Origin: DATARH01 sp963773625
Lineage (GTDB): Bacteria; Pseudomonadota; Alphaproteobacteria; ATCC43930; CGMCC-115725
Assembly (NCBI GenBank): GCA_963773625.1
Contig: CAVZCJ010000002.1
Coordinates: forward strand, 45,341 to 109,340
Length of the DNA stretch: 64,000 bases
Direction: 5' to 3'
The translations under genes were made by a program, and so were the position numbers. The notes under the pieces are model-generated. The model was not told where the DNA came from and did no database searches. It saw only the letters and a list, made by a program, of their open reading frames with translations. Below, piece by piece: positions 36,181 to 45,451 of the stretch; positions within the stretch are counted from its first letter, which is position 1, and each line of letters starts with the position of its first letter.

Positions 36181-37269
36181 GTGACGCTCCTTCAACGCAT
36201 TAGAACGCCGTTTAGCGAAGCTACCGCGGGCGAGCCGGCGTGGTCGCAGCCGGCTCAGCGGCACGTTGGCGACGTGTTGCGGGAAAGGCGCGAAGATCTT
36301 GGCCTCGACCTCGACGAGATCGGGGCGATGCTGCGGATCAGGCCCGCCTATCTGGCCGCCCTGGAGCAGGGGCGCTCGCACGACCTGCCGGGCCCCGCCT
36401 ATGCGATCGGCTTTGTTCGCGCCTACGCCGATTTTCTCGGGCTTGATACCGAGCAAGTGCTTGGCCGCTTCAGGGGCGAGGCGGCCGGGATCACCGCACG
36501 CCCCGACTTGGCGCTGCCGGTACCGCTCGGCGAGCGTAGTTTGCCCGGGAGAGCGTTGGTTCTCGTCGCCATTATCGTGACGCTGTGCGGCTATGGCATT
36601 TGGTATTACCTGACGACCGACAACCGGAACCGACCGGAGCGGGTTGCGGCTGTGCCCGCGGAATTGCGGACACCGACCGCGCCGGTCCTGGTCGCGCCTT
36701 CGGCGCCCCAGCCGACGCCGCCCAACCTAGCCCAGCCGACTCCACCCCCTGCGATTGGCGGACCAGTGCCGCCCGTCCCGGCAGCTCCGCCCATGGCGGC
36801 GCAGCCGACGCCCGCGGCCGCGGCTGTGCCGCCACCCGCGCAGCCGGCGCCGGCGAAACCGGCCCCGCCGGCTGCGGCTGCTGCGCCCGCCGCGGCTCCA
36901 CCGCCGTCGCAGGTTGCGGCGACGTCTCCGGCAGCAGCGCAGCCAGCCGCCGCGACGCCTCCTCCAACGGCGGCGCCAGGCCCAATTCCGACGGCATCCA
37001 GCAAGGTTTCGATTCGGGCGCTCGCCGATTGCTGGATCCAGATCCGCGCGCCGGATCAATCGATCGTCTTCTCCCGTATCCTGAAGTCGGGCGAGGTCTA
37101 CAACGTACCGGCGCGTCAAGGTCTGTGGTTGCGGACAGGTAATGCCGGTGTGCTGGAGATCGCGGTCGATGGCAAAACCGTACCCTCGATCGGCGGGATC
37201 GGCACGTTGCGGCGCGACGTGGCGCTCGATCCGGCGGAGCTGGTCGCCGGCAAGGCTGTTCACGGCTGA
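36181..37269 (+). CDS. rodZ: RodZ-like protein: HTH, one membrane helix, DUF4115 domain
   Basis: 362 residues from GTG 36181. The cytoplasmic part has an Xre-type HTH (about 28-95): GDVLRERREDLGLDLDEIGA and LRIRPAYLAALEQGRSHDLP. A single membrane helix is at about 122-142 (ALVLVAIIVTLCGYGIWYYL). A Pro/Ala/Gln-rich periplasmic linker of about 120 residues follows. The C-terminal DUF4115-like domain has VSIRALADCWIQIRAPDQSI and GLWLRTGNAGVLEIAVDGKT. RodZ links MreB to the elongation machinery in rod-shaped cells. The gene is commonly found just ahead of ispG, as here (68-base gap). Confidence 0.88.
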   Translation: MTLLQRIRTPFSEATAGEPAWSQPAQRHVGDVLRERREDLGLDLDEIGAMLRIRPAYLAALEQGRSHDLPGPAYAIGFVRAYADFLGLDTEQVLGRFRGEAAGITARPDLALPVPLGERSLPGRALVLVAIIVTLCGYGIWYYLTTDNRNRPERVAAVPAELRTPTAPVLVAPSAPQPTPPNLAQPTPPPAIGGPVPPVPAAPPMAAQPTPAAAAVPPPAQPAPAKPAPPAAAAAPAAAPPPSQVAATSPAAAQPAAATPPPTAAPGPIPTASSKVSIRALADCWIQIRAPDQSIVFSRILKSGEVYNVPARQGLWLRTGNAGVLEIAVDGKTVPSIGGIGTLRRDVALDPAELVAGKAVHG

Positions 37270-37337
37270 GAACGTGGTCTTTTTTCCGTCATTGTGGCGT
37301 TCTATAACCGGGCCAAGAAAAATTCCGCGAGGCTGAG

Positions 37338-38592
37338 ATGAGCATTCGCCCATACCGCGATATCCACCGCCGCGCCTGCCGCAAAATCTATGTCGGCAAG
37401 GTTCCAGTCGGGGGTGACGCGCCGATAACGGTGCAGTCGATGACCAATACGGTCACACACGACATCAAGGCGACTGTCGAGCAGGTCCAGGCGCTGGAGC
37501 GAGCTGGCGCGGATATCGTGCGTATCTCCTGCCCCGATCAGGAGTCGGCCCTGGCATTGAAGCAAATCGTCAGCGAGGTCCAGGTGCCGATCGTCGCCGA
37601 CATTCATTTCCACTACAAGCGGGCGATCGAGGCGGCCGAGAGCGGCGCCGCCTGCCTGCGCATCAACCCTGGCAATATCGGCTCGGCCGACCGGGTGCGC
37701 GACGTGGTCAAGGCGGCGAAGGATCATGGCTGCTCGATGCGCATCGGCGTCAACGCCGGCTCGCTTGAACGCCAGTTCCTCGAGAAATACGGCGAGCCAT
37801 GCCCTGAAGCGATGGTCGAGAGCGCGCTCTATCACGCCAAGATTCTTGGAAGACAATGATTTCTTCGAATTTAAGATCTCGTGCAAGGCGTCCGACGTGT
37901 TCCTCGCCGTGGCGGCCTACCAGCAGCTTGCCGAGGCCTGTGACTACCCGCTGCACCTCGGCATCACCGAGGCGGGCGGCCTCAGAAGCGGCACGGTGAA
38001 ATCGTCGATCGGCATGGGCATGCTGCTGTGGGCCGGAATCGGCGACACGATCCGGGTTTCGCTTTCGGCGGACCCGGTCGAAGAGGTCAAGGTCGGCTTC
38101 GATATGCTGAAATCGCTGAACCTGCGCCGGCGCGGGGTCACGGTGATCTCGTGTCCGTCATGCGCGCGGCAGCAATTCGAGGTGATCAAGACCGTGGCAG
38201 CGCTCGAGGAGCGTCTTGCTCACATCACGACGCCGCTCACCCTGTCGGTCATCGGTTGCGTGGTCAATGGGCCGGGCGAGGCGCGGGAAACCGATATCGG
38301 TCTCACCGGCGGCGGCAACAACACGCATCAAATTTATCTGAGCGGGGTCACCGACCATCGGCTGAAGGACGAGAGCATCGTCGATCACCTGGTCGAGCTG
38401 GTCGAGCGCAAGGCCGCCGAAATCGAGGCGGCGAAAAGCGCAAGCCGCTACGCCGGTCCTTGGAACCGGCGCAGTAAGCTTACGGCTCAATCGCGGCAGT
38501 CTGTCGCCCCGGCGTCGCGGAAAGCGGCCTCGTCGCTTGGGCCGCATTCTGTTGCAAAAAATTTTAGACGGCTCTTGCAATCCGGACCGTAA
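37338..38592 (+). CDS. ispG: 4-hydroxy-3-methylbut-2-en-1-yl diphosphate synthase (frameshifted near 37845)
   Basis: About 417 residues from ATG 37338. It converts MEcPP to HMBPP in the non-mevalonate isoprenoid pathway. The TIM barrel has GGDAPITVQSMTNTVTHDIK, IVRISCPDQESALALKQIV and ACLRINPGNIG. After AKIL one extra G shifts the frame, and the next frame continues EDNDFFEFKISCKASDVFLA. The 4Fe-4S cluster Cys are in VISCPSCARQQFEV and VIGCVVNGPGEARETDIGLT, with the catalytic Glu in PGEA. The last 50 residues (after IEAAKSASRY) are Ser/Arg-rich and longer than usual. Confidence 0.93.
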
Positions 38593-38750
38593 TTACGATT
38601 TAGGTTATATCGGGAATATTGCGAGAACGATGCCGAACGGCTGAGCGCCATTGATCCCCTCGGTGATATGGTTTTCGCGAGGATTGCCTGAGGGGCCAAG
38701 TCTGGGTCCAAGAGCGACCGGAGCTGCCCGAGAGTAGTTTCAACAAACGA

Positions 38751-38777
38751 AAACCCGCCGGGGTTCCCGGCGGGTTT
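38751..38777 (-). terminator. intrinsic terminator of the porin gene
   Basis: AAACCCGCCGGG (38751-38762) pairs perfectly with CCCGGCGGGTTT (38766-38777) around a three-base loop. On the minus strand the stem is followed by TTTCGTTTG, which suits termination of the porin gene ending at 38802. The ispG side has AAAC and could be served too. Confidence 0.8.
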
Positions 38778-38801
38778 CGCAGTGCGACTTGTGGATCGCG
38801 A

Positions 38802-40398
38802 CTAGAAGCGGAACGCGAACTTGCTGATCAGCGCGTTCTCGGTGCCGTGGCCATTGTTGACCGCGGTGCGCTCGCCCCACACGTACTCGATGCCGACATC
38901 GACCGAGGACACCGGGTTCCAGATCAGGTTGGCGTGGAAGGTCATCAGGGTCTTGTTCATCGCCGCTGAAGCTTACCCGCGCTGGCGACCAGCAGAGTGG
39001 GGATCGTGTGTGAATTGAAGCCGGCGCTGATGTTGCTGCGCAGATTGGGCGCCCACCAATGCTGGTAGCCGACCTCGCTGCCCCATTCGAAGGTCGGGCT
39101 GACGAGGACGCTCCCCGCCGCCGCCGCCGTGGTCGGGCCGCCGAACGCGCCATACTTGCCGGCCGCACCGTAATTGGTCGCCAGGGCGAAGTTGCCGCTG
39201 CTGTTCAGGAAGCTGCCGAGCGCCTCGCCGAGGGTGAAGTGCGCGTTGAAGTAGTCCTTGGCCCAGCCGAACCAGCCCGGCTGGAAGCTCATGCCGAAAT
39301 GGCCGCCATAGCCGATGAAGTCGCGGGCGAAGAACTTGCCGTCGGTGACGTCGAGGCCGGGACGGATCACCGCCGAGATGTCGAGATGGCCCCACGGCTG
39401 CGGGATGTACCACGCCGCGGTGAAGTCGGGCGCGGTCGCCTTGGCGATGTTGAGCGGCAACTGGCCGCTGCCCAGCAGCGCCGAGGTGCAGGTCGTCGCC
39501 GTCGCCAAGCGCCGCCGACCGTGCAGGTCGTGGTCACAGCTCGAGATGACGCCGGCATCCGAGGCCTCGATGCCCGCAGGCGGTGCCGATATCGGTCGCC
39601 GGGGTTTCCGCCGACACCGAGAACGAGCCGATCGTCAGCGGAATGGTGTAGCGGACCTGCGGGATACGGACATGGCCCGGCTCGCCGACATTGCCGCCGA
39701 AGTCGAGCGTCTCGGAGTTGGCGTCCGGGTCGGAGAAGTTCGAGGTCGCCTGGCCGGCGAGGAGCCCGCCCAACGTGCCATAGGCATAGCGCAGGCGCGG
39801 GGTGAGGTTGTCGGAGACCGAGGTCGGGTTGCCGCCGCCCGGCGAGAAGCCGGTCGACCCGGCCCAGTCGAACTCGAACACCGTGCGCACCTCGCCCAGC
39901 GGGGTCGGGGTGCGGGTCTCGAAGCCGATCTTCGATTCCTACGCGGGCTCTGCATGAAGATGCCGTTGCTGCGCGCCTTGGCCGCGCCAGCATTATTGAG
40001 CGGTGCCGACTGCACCTGGCCGTTGTCGCCGACCGTGGTGTTCTGCGGGCTGGCGTTCGGGTTGCCGCCCGACATCCAGTAGTCGAGCACTTCGCGTGAT
40101 CTGCCCGTAGATCTTCATCGAGGTGTCGGTGCCGGGGATGAGGATCGAGCGCGGGAAGCTGCCCGCCGTCGCCGGGGCGCTCGCCGCCGGGTTGGTGTTC
40201 GACCGAGAACACCGCACCGGCACCGGGCTGCAACCCGACCGCGGCGAGCTGGTCGATCCGCTGGGAGAGGAGCTGCTGGTTGAGCCGCAGGTCCGACAGC
40301 TCGTCGGCGCGGGCGCCAGCCAATCCGGTCAACATCGCCAACGCAGCCGTGCTCGTCCCCAGCGCCGCGATGGTCGCGATCTTACGCCCCTTCATCAT
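38802..40398 (-). CDS. outer-membrane porin, DcaP-like (multiply frameshifted)
   Basis: The ATG at 40398 gives a signal peptide (KIATIAALGTSTAALAMLTG, then LAGARADELSD) and a short coiled segment (LRLNQQLLSQRIDQLAAVGL). Further frames give ILIPGTDTSMKIYGQI, FEFDWAGSTGFSPGGGN, LRYAYGTLGGLLAGQATSNF, DFTAAWYIPQPWGHLDISAV, FEWGSEVGYQHWWAPNLRSN and the terminal strand ISKFAFRF ending at 38802. The order matches DcaP-like trimeric porins of about 500 residues. At least four indels are required. It takes up small hydrophilic molecules across the outer membrane. The divergent Crp/Fnr gene and a palindrome in the shared upstream region suggest joint regulation. Confidence 0.8.
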
Positions 40399-40674
40399 TA
40401 TCCCCCTCCGTAGATCAAACTATGCCGCGAAGGGCCACCCGGACTTCGGGGCAAACCCGTCGCGCCCAACGGCTGGTTGGGCACTGGAGGGAGTATCCGC
40501 TAACCGCGCGAACTGTCGTTGCTCTAAGGTATTGCTTTAAAGCAATATCATGTAATGCGGTCATTTTTGATGAATTTGATGGTTCTATTCCCGCCAAGGC
40601 GTTTGACTTGGAAAAAGGGCGCCCGTAACGTTCCGGCAACGAAATAAGCGTTGCGAGCGAACAGGAGGCTCCAG
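40399..40674. promoter_or_regulatory. porin/Crp-Fnr divergent control region with an 18-bp palindrome
   Basis: The 276-base gap holds a perfect palindrome, TATTGCTTTAAAGCAATA (40530-40547). Facing the regulator gene, TTGACT (40603-40608) and TAACGT (40626-40631) are spaced by 17 bases, a fair sigma-70 promoter about 40 bases before the ATG. The core TTGC-N6-GCAA is a plausible dyad for a Crp/Fnr-family dimer, and such a protein is encoded next door. No other gene is seen. Confidence 0.6.
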
Positions 40675-41439
40675 ATGGGAGGCGCACCGTCGGCGGCGGC
40701 GGTTCCGAGCACGTTTCCGTTTACCCGCAGGCTGGCGCAGCTCGTCCCGCTTTCGCCCGACGATATCGGGATGCTGGGCGATCTCCAAGCGAACACGCGC
40801 GCGGTGCAGAGACATCGCGACATCATCACTGAAGGCCGCAGCTACGATAGCCTTTTTATAATCATGGAAGGTAATGCGATCCGATATCGCATCCTTCACG
40901 ATGGCCGCCGACAAATAATAAACATGGTACTGCCCGGAGATATTGTCGGCCTCCTCGGCAGTTTTACTGAAAGTTCTCTATATTCTACCAAAGCACTGAC
41001 AGATATGTTGATCGCTGTGGTTCCGATTGCGCGACTTAATACCATGATTGGGACCCATCCTCGGCTAATTACTAAGATATTCTGGTCAATATCTTGCGAG
41101 TCGACTATTTATGCGGAACATCTTATTGATTTAGGCCGAAGATCGGCACTTGAGCGGGTCGCTCATTTTCTGCTCGAGCTGCTCACGCGGCTGAAAACCG
41201 TCGGTCTTACCCAGGATCATTCCTATAAGATTCCCCTCACCCAGGAGTTGCTCGGAGACGCGCTCGGTCTCAGTATTCCGCACATAAATCGGGTGTTGCG
41301 GCGCTTGCGCGAAGACGGTCTTGTCGTGGTCGAGGATCAGCGCGTAACGATCCATGACATCGACGCTTTGTCCGAGCTGGCGGATTTTGAACCGGGTTAT
41401 CTGAGCCGATTCTCGGGGGCTGAACTGCTCGCCGGGTAG
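40675..41439 (+). CDS. Crp/Fnr family transcriptional regulator
   Basis: 254 residues from ATG 40675, behind AGGAGG. The cyclic-nucleotide-binding-like domain (about 25-140) has HRDIITEGRSYDSLFIIMEG, RYRILHDGRRQIINMVLPGD and GLLGSFTESSLYSTKALTD. After the dimer helix, the winged helix domain (about 165-245) has RVAHFLLELLTRL, IPLTQELLGDALGLSIPHIN and RVLRRLREDGLVVVEDQRV. No Cys cluster of the FNR type is present at the N-terminus, so it is not a classic oxygen sensor. The coding sequence is less GC-rich than its neighbours. It is divergent from the porin gene. Confidence 0.88.
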   Translation: MGGAPSAAAVPSTFPFTRRLAQLVPLSPDDIGMLGDLQANTRAVQRHRDIITEGRSYDSLFIIMEGNAIRYRILHDGRRQIINMVLPGDIVGLLGSFTESSLYSTKALTDMLIAVVPIARLNTMIGTHPRLITKIFWSISCESTIYAEHLIDLGRRSALERVAHFLLELLTRLKTVGLTQDHSYKIPLTQELLGDALGLSIPHINRVLRRLREDGLVVVEDQRVTIHDIDALSELADFEPGYLSRFSGAELLAG

Positions 41440-41622
41440 CCAAAATACTCTGTGGTAAAACTATCACAGGTGAACTTTTTTCGCCATAGCTGCCGTGAAG
41501 ACCTTCGGCAAGGGCCGAGGAGGGGTAACCGGCCGCCTTTGCCGTCCAGATAGCAACCGCCAATCGGGCTAGGATTGGAACTCGCGGCGGCTTAGGCTCA
41601 TTCTACTAGAGCGCGAGGCAGC

Positions 41623-42861
41623 ATGGCCGCGATCATCTTTGCGAACGCCGCGGTACTCGACGGTACGGATAAGGCGCGCCGCGAGGGGCATCATGTCCTC
41701 GTCGAGGGCGATCGGATCAAGGAAGTGTCGGACCGCCCGATCACGAGCGCCGGCGCGACCATGATCGAGCTCGCCGGGCGCACCCTGATGCCCGGTCTCA
41801 TCGACGCGCATGTCCATGCCATCGCTGTTGACGCCGCGCTGGCGCGATTGGCGGAGCAGCCGCTTACCTTGATCAGTCTGCAGGCCGCGCGGGTGCTCGA
41901 GGGCATGCTGGCCCGCGGATTCACGACGGTGCGGGATGCCGGCGGCGCAGATGGCGGACTGGCGGAGGCCATTGCGCAAGGCTTGATCCGCGGGCCGCGG
42001 CTGTTCCCGTCGGGGCAGGCGCTAAGCCAAACCGGCGGGCACGGCGATCTGCGCCCGCGCACCCGGTCGGCCGTAAGCTGCGCGTGCTGCGAATACGGCG
42101 CCGGACTCGCCCGAATCGCCGATGGGGTCGACGAGTGCCGCCGCGCGGCGCGCGACGAATTGCGCAAGGGCGCGACGCAAATCAAGATCATGGCCTCGGG
42201 TGGGGTCGCTTCGCCGTACGACCCGATCTGGAACCTGCAATACAGCGATGAGGAGATGCGTGCGATCGTCGAGGAAGCGCGCTCCTGGCGCACTTATGTT
42301 CTCGCGCACGCATACACGCCCGAGGCGATCGCTCGTGCGATCGACAACGGGGTGCGGTCGATTGAACACGCCAACCTGATTGATGCGCCGACCGCCTCGC
42401 GGGTCGCGAATGCGGGCGGATTTGTCGTGCCGACCCTTGTAACCTATGACGCGCTACACCGGTTCGGCCACGATCTCGGAGTTGCCGAATCCAGTCTGGC
42501 GAAACTTGCGGAGGTCAGGGAGGCCGGACTGCGCTCGCTCGAGCTGTTGCAACAGGCCGGTGTCAAGATCGGCTACGGCACCGATCTGCTCGGCCCGATG
42601 CATCAATACCAGTCGCGCGAATTCGTCATCCGCGCCGAGGCGATGGCTCCGTGGGAGGTGATTCGGTCGGCGACCGCGATTAACGCCGAGTTGCTCAACC
42701 GCGCCGGCGATCTTGGAGTGGTCGCTCCCGGCGCGCGCGCCGACCTGATTGTCGTCGACGGCGACCCGCTCGCCGACATCTCGCTGCTTGATGGGCAGGG
42801 CGAACACCTATCCGTGATCATGAAGGACGGCGTGCTGCACAAGCGCATGCTGCCGGCGTAG
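41623..42861 (+). CDS. metal-dependent amidohydrolase family protein
   Basis: 412 residues from ATG 41623. The amidohydrolase metal sites are present: MPGLIDAHVHAIAVD, the bridging-Lys region ATQIKIMASGGVASPYDP, YVLAHAYTPEAI, RSIEHANLIDAPTA and the Asp in IGYGTDLLGPMHQYQSREF. The C-terminal ADLIVVDGDPLADISLL belongs to the small beta domain. It resembles imidazolonepropionase-like and Xaa-Pro dipeptidase-type amidohydrolases, and the substrate is unknown. It is convergent with the HisD-like gene (3-base gap). The preceding 180 bases show nothing beyond a weak inverted repeat. Confidence 0.85.
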   Translation: MAAIIFANAAVLDGTDKARREGHHVLVEGDRIKEVSDRPITSAGATMIELAGRTLMPGLIDAHVHAIAVDAALARLAEQPLTLISLQAARVLEGMLARGFTTVRDAGGADGGLAEAIAQGLIRGPRLFPSGQALSQTGGHGDLRPRTRSAVSCACCEYGAGLARIADGVDECRRAARDELRKGATQIKIMASGGVASPYDPIWNLQYSDEEMRAIVEEARSWRTYVLAHAYTPEAIARAIDNGVRSIEHANLIDAPTASRVANAGGFVVPTLVTYDALHRFGHDLGVAESSLAKLAEVREAGLRSLELLQQAGVKIGYGTDLLGPMHQYQSREFVIRAEAMAPWEVIRSATAINAELLNRAGDLGVVAPGARADLIVVDGDPLADISLLDGQGEHLSVIMKDGVLHKRMLPA

Positions 42862-42864
42862 GCC

Positions 42865-44158
42865 TCACTCCGCCGCGTTCTTGCCGCCGTAGCGGCGGAC
42901 GCGCAGATCGGCCTGCTCCTTGTGGCCCCAGAAGCGCTCGATGGCGCACAGCCGGCTGCAATATTCGCCGATCATCGCGCTCGCCTCAGGGGTGCGGACC
43001 TCCTGATAGGTGCAGGTCTTGAGGAACTTGCCGACCCAGAGGCCGCCGGTGTAGCGGGCGGCGCCCTTGGTCGGCAGCGTGTGGTTGGTGCCGATCACCT
43101 TGTCGCCGTAGGAGACGTTGGTCTCGGGGCCGAGGAACAGCGCGCCGTAATTCCTGAGCCGGTCGAGATAGCGGCGCGGCTCGCGGGTCAAGACCTCGAC
43201 ATGCTCGGCGGCGATGCGGTCGGCCTCGGCGACCATTTCACCCTCGTCGGCGCAGAGGATGACCTCGCCGTAGTCGCGCCAGGCGACCCCGGCGACATCG
43301 GCGGTCTGCAGCACGTGAAGCTGGCGCGCGACCTCGCGGATCGTTTCGTGCGCGAGCTTCTCGCGACGTGGTCAGCAGGATCGCCGGCGAGGTCGGGCCG
43401 TGCTCGGCCTGGCCCAGCAGGTCGGTGGCGCACATCTCGGCGTCGGCGCTGTCGTCGGCGATGACGAGCACTTCCGTCGGGCCGGCGAACAGGTCGATGC
43501 CGACCTTGCCGTAAAGCTGGCGCTTGGCCTCGGCGACATAGGCGTTGCCCGGGCCGACCAGCATGTCGACCGGCTTGAAGGTCTCGGTGCCGACCCCCAT
43601 CGCCGCGACCGCCTGGACGCCGCCGAGCACGCAAATCTCGTCGGCGCCGCCGAGATGCATCGCCGCGATCGTCTCGGGGTGCGGGCCACCCTGGTTGGGC
43701 GGGGTGCAGGCGGTGATGTGGCCGACCCCGGCGACCTTGGCGGTGACGATCGACATATGCGCCGAGGCGACCATCGGGTAGCGCCCGCCCGGCACATAGC
43801 AGCCGACCGAACCGACCGGGAGGTGGCGGTGGCCGAGCACCACGCCCGGCAGCGTCTCGACCTCGACATCCTTCATCGACGCGCGCTGGATTTCGGCGAA
43901 GTTGCGGATCTGCTGCTGGGCGAACTCGATGTCGGCGATGGTCTGTGGCGAGACCTGCGCGACGAGGTCTCTGATCTCGACGTCGGAGAGCTTAAAGCTC
44001 TTCGGCGACCATTTGTCGAAACGCTCCGACAATTCGCGCACCGCCGCGTCGCCGCGGACGCGAACGTCGGCGATGATGCCCTCGACCGTGGCGCGGGTCT
44101 TGGCGTCGGCCTCGTCCTGCGTCCCGGCGAGTGCGGCGGTCTTGATGTGGCGGGGCAT
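42865..44158 (-). CDS. histidinol dehydrogenase family protein, HpsN-like (frameshifted near 43365)
   Basis: About 431 residues. ATG 44158 is preferred over ATG 44170 because GGAGGA lies just before it. HisD-family segments include FAEIQRASMKDVEVETLPGV, SVGCYVPGGRYPMVASAHMS, GVQAVAAMGVGTETFKPVDM, LVGPGNAYVAEAKRQLYGKV and IDLFAGPTEVLVIADDSADA. After one frame change come AGVAWRDYGEVILC and IGTNHTLPTKGAARYTGGLW. The TNHTLPTKGAARYTGG form and a C-terminus extending to RRYGGKNAAE are closer to sulfopropanediol dehydrogenase-like paralogs than to the his-operon enzyme, and no his genes are nearby. Oxidation of some amino or sulfo alcohol is the likely role. Confidence 0.8.
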
Positions 44159-44168
44159 CGGTTCCTCC

Positions 44169-44296
44169 ATGCCTGTTATGCCTGTTATGCCTGTTATTAT
44201 CAGGCTTTTATCAGGAGGTGACCTCCTGTTATCCGCCTATTACCAGCCCGATAACAGGCGGCCCTCCTCACTTTATCAGGCGGGAGGCGGCGCCTG
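44169..44296. repeat. cluster of CCTGTTAT motifs with a 9-bp triple tandem
   Basis: Three tandem copies of ATGCCTGTT (44169-44195) are followed by ATTATCAGGC. Then comes a perfect inverted repeat, CAGGAGGT and ACCTCCTG around one G (44212-44228), CTGTTATCCGCC, GATAACAGGCGG (44250) and TTATCAGGCGG (44273). Units appear in both orientations. The cluster fills the gap between the HisD-like gene and the OB-fold gene, and its motif matches those near 6.2 kb and 24.7 kb. No gene is seen in 44170-44421. Confidence 0.7.
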
Positions 44297-44421
44297 TTCG
44301 CACCCTGATCGAGCGCACGTTACGGCACAAACGGGGCGATTTTATAGGCGGCGTTTGCTCGACCGCCAGCGCAGCCTAGGGTAGATTTGGCGCACCGAGA
44401 TGCCGGGCGAAGGAGCACCTT

Positions 44422-44661
44422 ATGGCTGAGCAGTACTATGGTATCTATGCCGGCACGGTCCTTGGTGGCAACGATCCGACGAATAAGGGGCGCATTCAGG
44501 TCTTTGTGCCGAACGTTATCAGTGGAGGCACCTGGGCTGCGTCCTGCCTGCCATATAATTCGGCTTCCGCTACACCACCGGTCGGCACCGCGGTGTGGGT
44601 CATGTTCGAGGAGGGCGATCCAAACTATCCGGTCTGGATGGGCTGCGCCCCAGGCGGGTGA
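44422..44661 (+). CDS. stand-alone phage baseplate (gp5/VgrG-type) OB-fold protein
   Basis: 79 residues from ATG 44422, with AAGGAG upstream. The sequence YYGIYAGTVLGGNDPTNKGR then IQVFVPNV, WAASCLPYNSA, PPVGTAVWVMFEEGDPNYPV and WMGCAP is the pattern of the N-terminal OB-fold of phage T4 gp5, gpV and VgrG spike proteins (RGRIxVxVP, GxxVWVxFExGDPxxPV). In T4 gp5 this domain sits at the base of the needle and helps dock it. Here it is the whole protein, with no phage or type VI genes within the window on either side. Confidence 0.7.
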   Translation: MAEQYYGIYAGTVLGGNDPTNKGRIQVFVPNVISGGTWAASCLPYNSASATPPVGTAVWVMFEEGDPNYPVWMGCAPGG

Positions 44662-44695
44662 GCGGCGGATCTGCGCCGCTCGGCCCTGATCGCGT

Positions 44696-45451
44696 CTACC
44701 ACGCGGTCCAGCCGCCATCGACAAGCAGCGACGAGCCGGTAACGAGGCCGGCGGCGGGCGAGGCGAGGAACACCACCGCCTGCGCCACTTCGTCGAGCGT
44801 ACCGGCGCGTCCGCGCGGAATGCGGTCGAGAATCCATTTGCGCGTGTTTGGGTCATCGAAAAACGGCTTGGTCAACGGCGTCTCGATAAAGGTCGGCGCG
44901 ATCGAGACGACGCGGATGTTCTTTGGCGCGAGCTCGACCGCCATCGCCTTGGTGAGGCCCTCGACCGCGTGCTTGGTCATCACATAGACGGTGCGGTCGC
45001 GTTCGGAGCCGACATGGCCCATCTGCGATGACACGTTGATAATGACGCCGCCGCCGTTAGCCGCCATGAGACGGGCAGCGCTCTGGGCGCTGAGAAACAG
45101 CGCCCGCTGATTGAGCAGCATCAGCCGGTCGAGCGTCGCCTCGTCGACCTCGAGAAAGGGTTGGGGCCGGTTGACCCCGGCGTTGTTGACGAGGATATCG
45201 AGCCGCGTGAGGCTGGCGAAAGCCTCGCGCATAGCCGCCGTGTCGGTGACGTCGAAGGGGAGGGGCCGGGCGCGGCCGCCCGCCGCCGCGATCTCGGCGG
45301 CGACCGCGTCGAGTTCGTCCGTGGAGCGGCTGTTAAGGATCACCTCGGCGCCGGCCTGCGCGAGCGCCAGCGCAATGCCGCGGCCGAGCCCACGCCCCGC
45401 ACCGGTGACCAGCGCGATCCTGCCGTCTAGGCGGAACGCGTCTGACGCCAT
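44696..45451 (-). CDS. SDR family NAD(P)-dependent oxidoreductase
   Basis: 251 residues from ATG 45451 (ASDAFRLDGRIALVTGAGRG). Classical SDR motifs are TGAGRGLGRG for the cofactor, ILVNNAGVNRP, the catalytic Ser in VIINVSSQMGHVG, and Tyr and Lys in DRTVYVMTKHAVEGL. The Asn-rich region and DGGWTAW C-terminus are typical of gluconate 5-dehydrogenase-like and 3-oxoacyl reductase-like members. Its ATG overlaps the stop of the upstream TRAP-type binding protein (TGATG), so they form an operon and may act on the same substrate. Confidence 0.85.
   Translation of the reverse strand: MASDAFRLDGRIALVTGAGRGLGRGIALALAQAGAEVILNSRSTDELDAVAAEIAAAGGRARPLPFDVTDTAAMREAFASLTRLDILVNNAGVNRPQPFLEVDEATLDRLMLLNQRALFLSAQSAARLMAANGGGVIINVSSQMGHVGSERDRTVYVMTKHAVEGLTKAMAVELAPKNIRVVSIAPTFIETPLTKPFFDDPNTRKWILDRIPRGRAGTLDEVAQAVVFLASPAAGLVTGSSLLVDGGWTAW

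Noticed and set aside
37338..38592. Programmed ribosomal frameshift in ispG and similar genes
   Set aside because: No common slippery sequence is shared among the frame changes, and they occur in many unrelated genes in both directions.
38656..38697. CCCCTC/GAGGGG hairpin after ispG as a terminator
   Set aside because: The stem is short with a loop of about 30 bases and no T-tract; the strong hairpin at 38751 is a better candidate.
41450..41475. CRP-like site CTGTG-N10-CACAG after the Crp/Fnr gene
   Set aside because: The half-site spacing is wrong for CRP (TGTGA-N6-TCACA), it follows the gene rather than preceding it, and the arms are only five bases.
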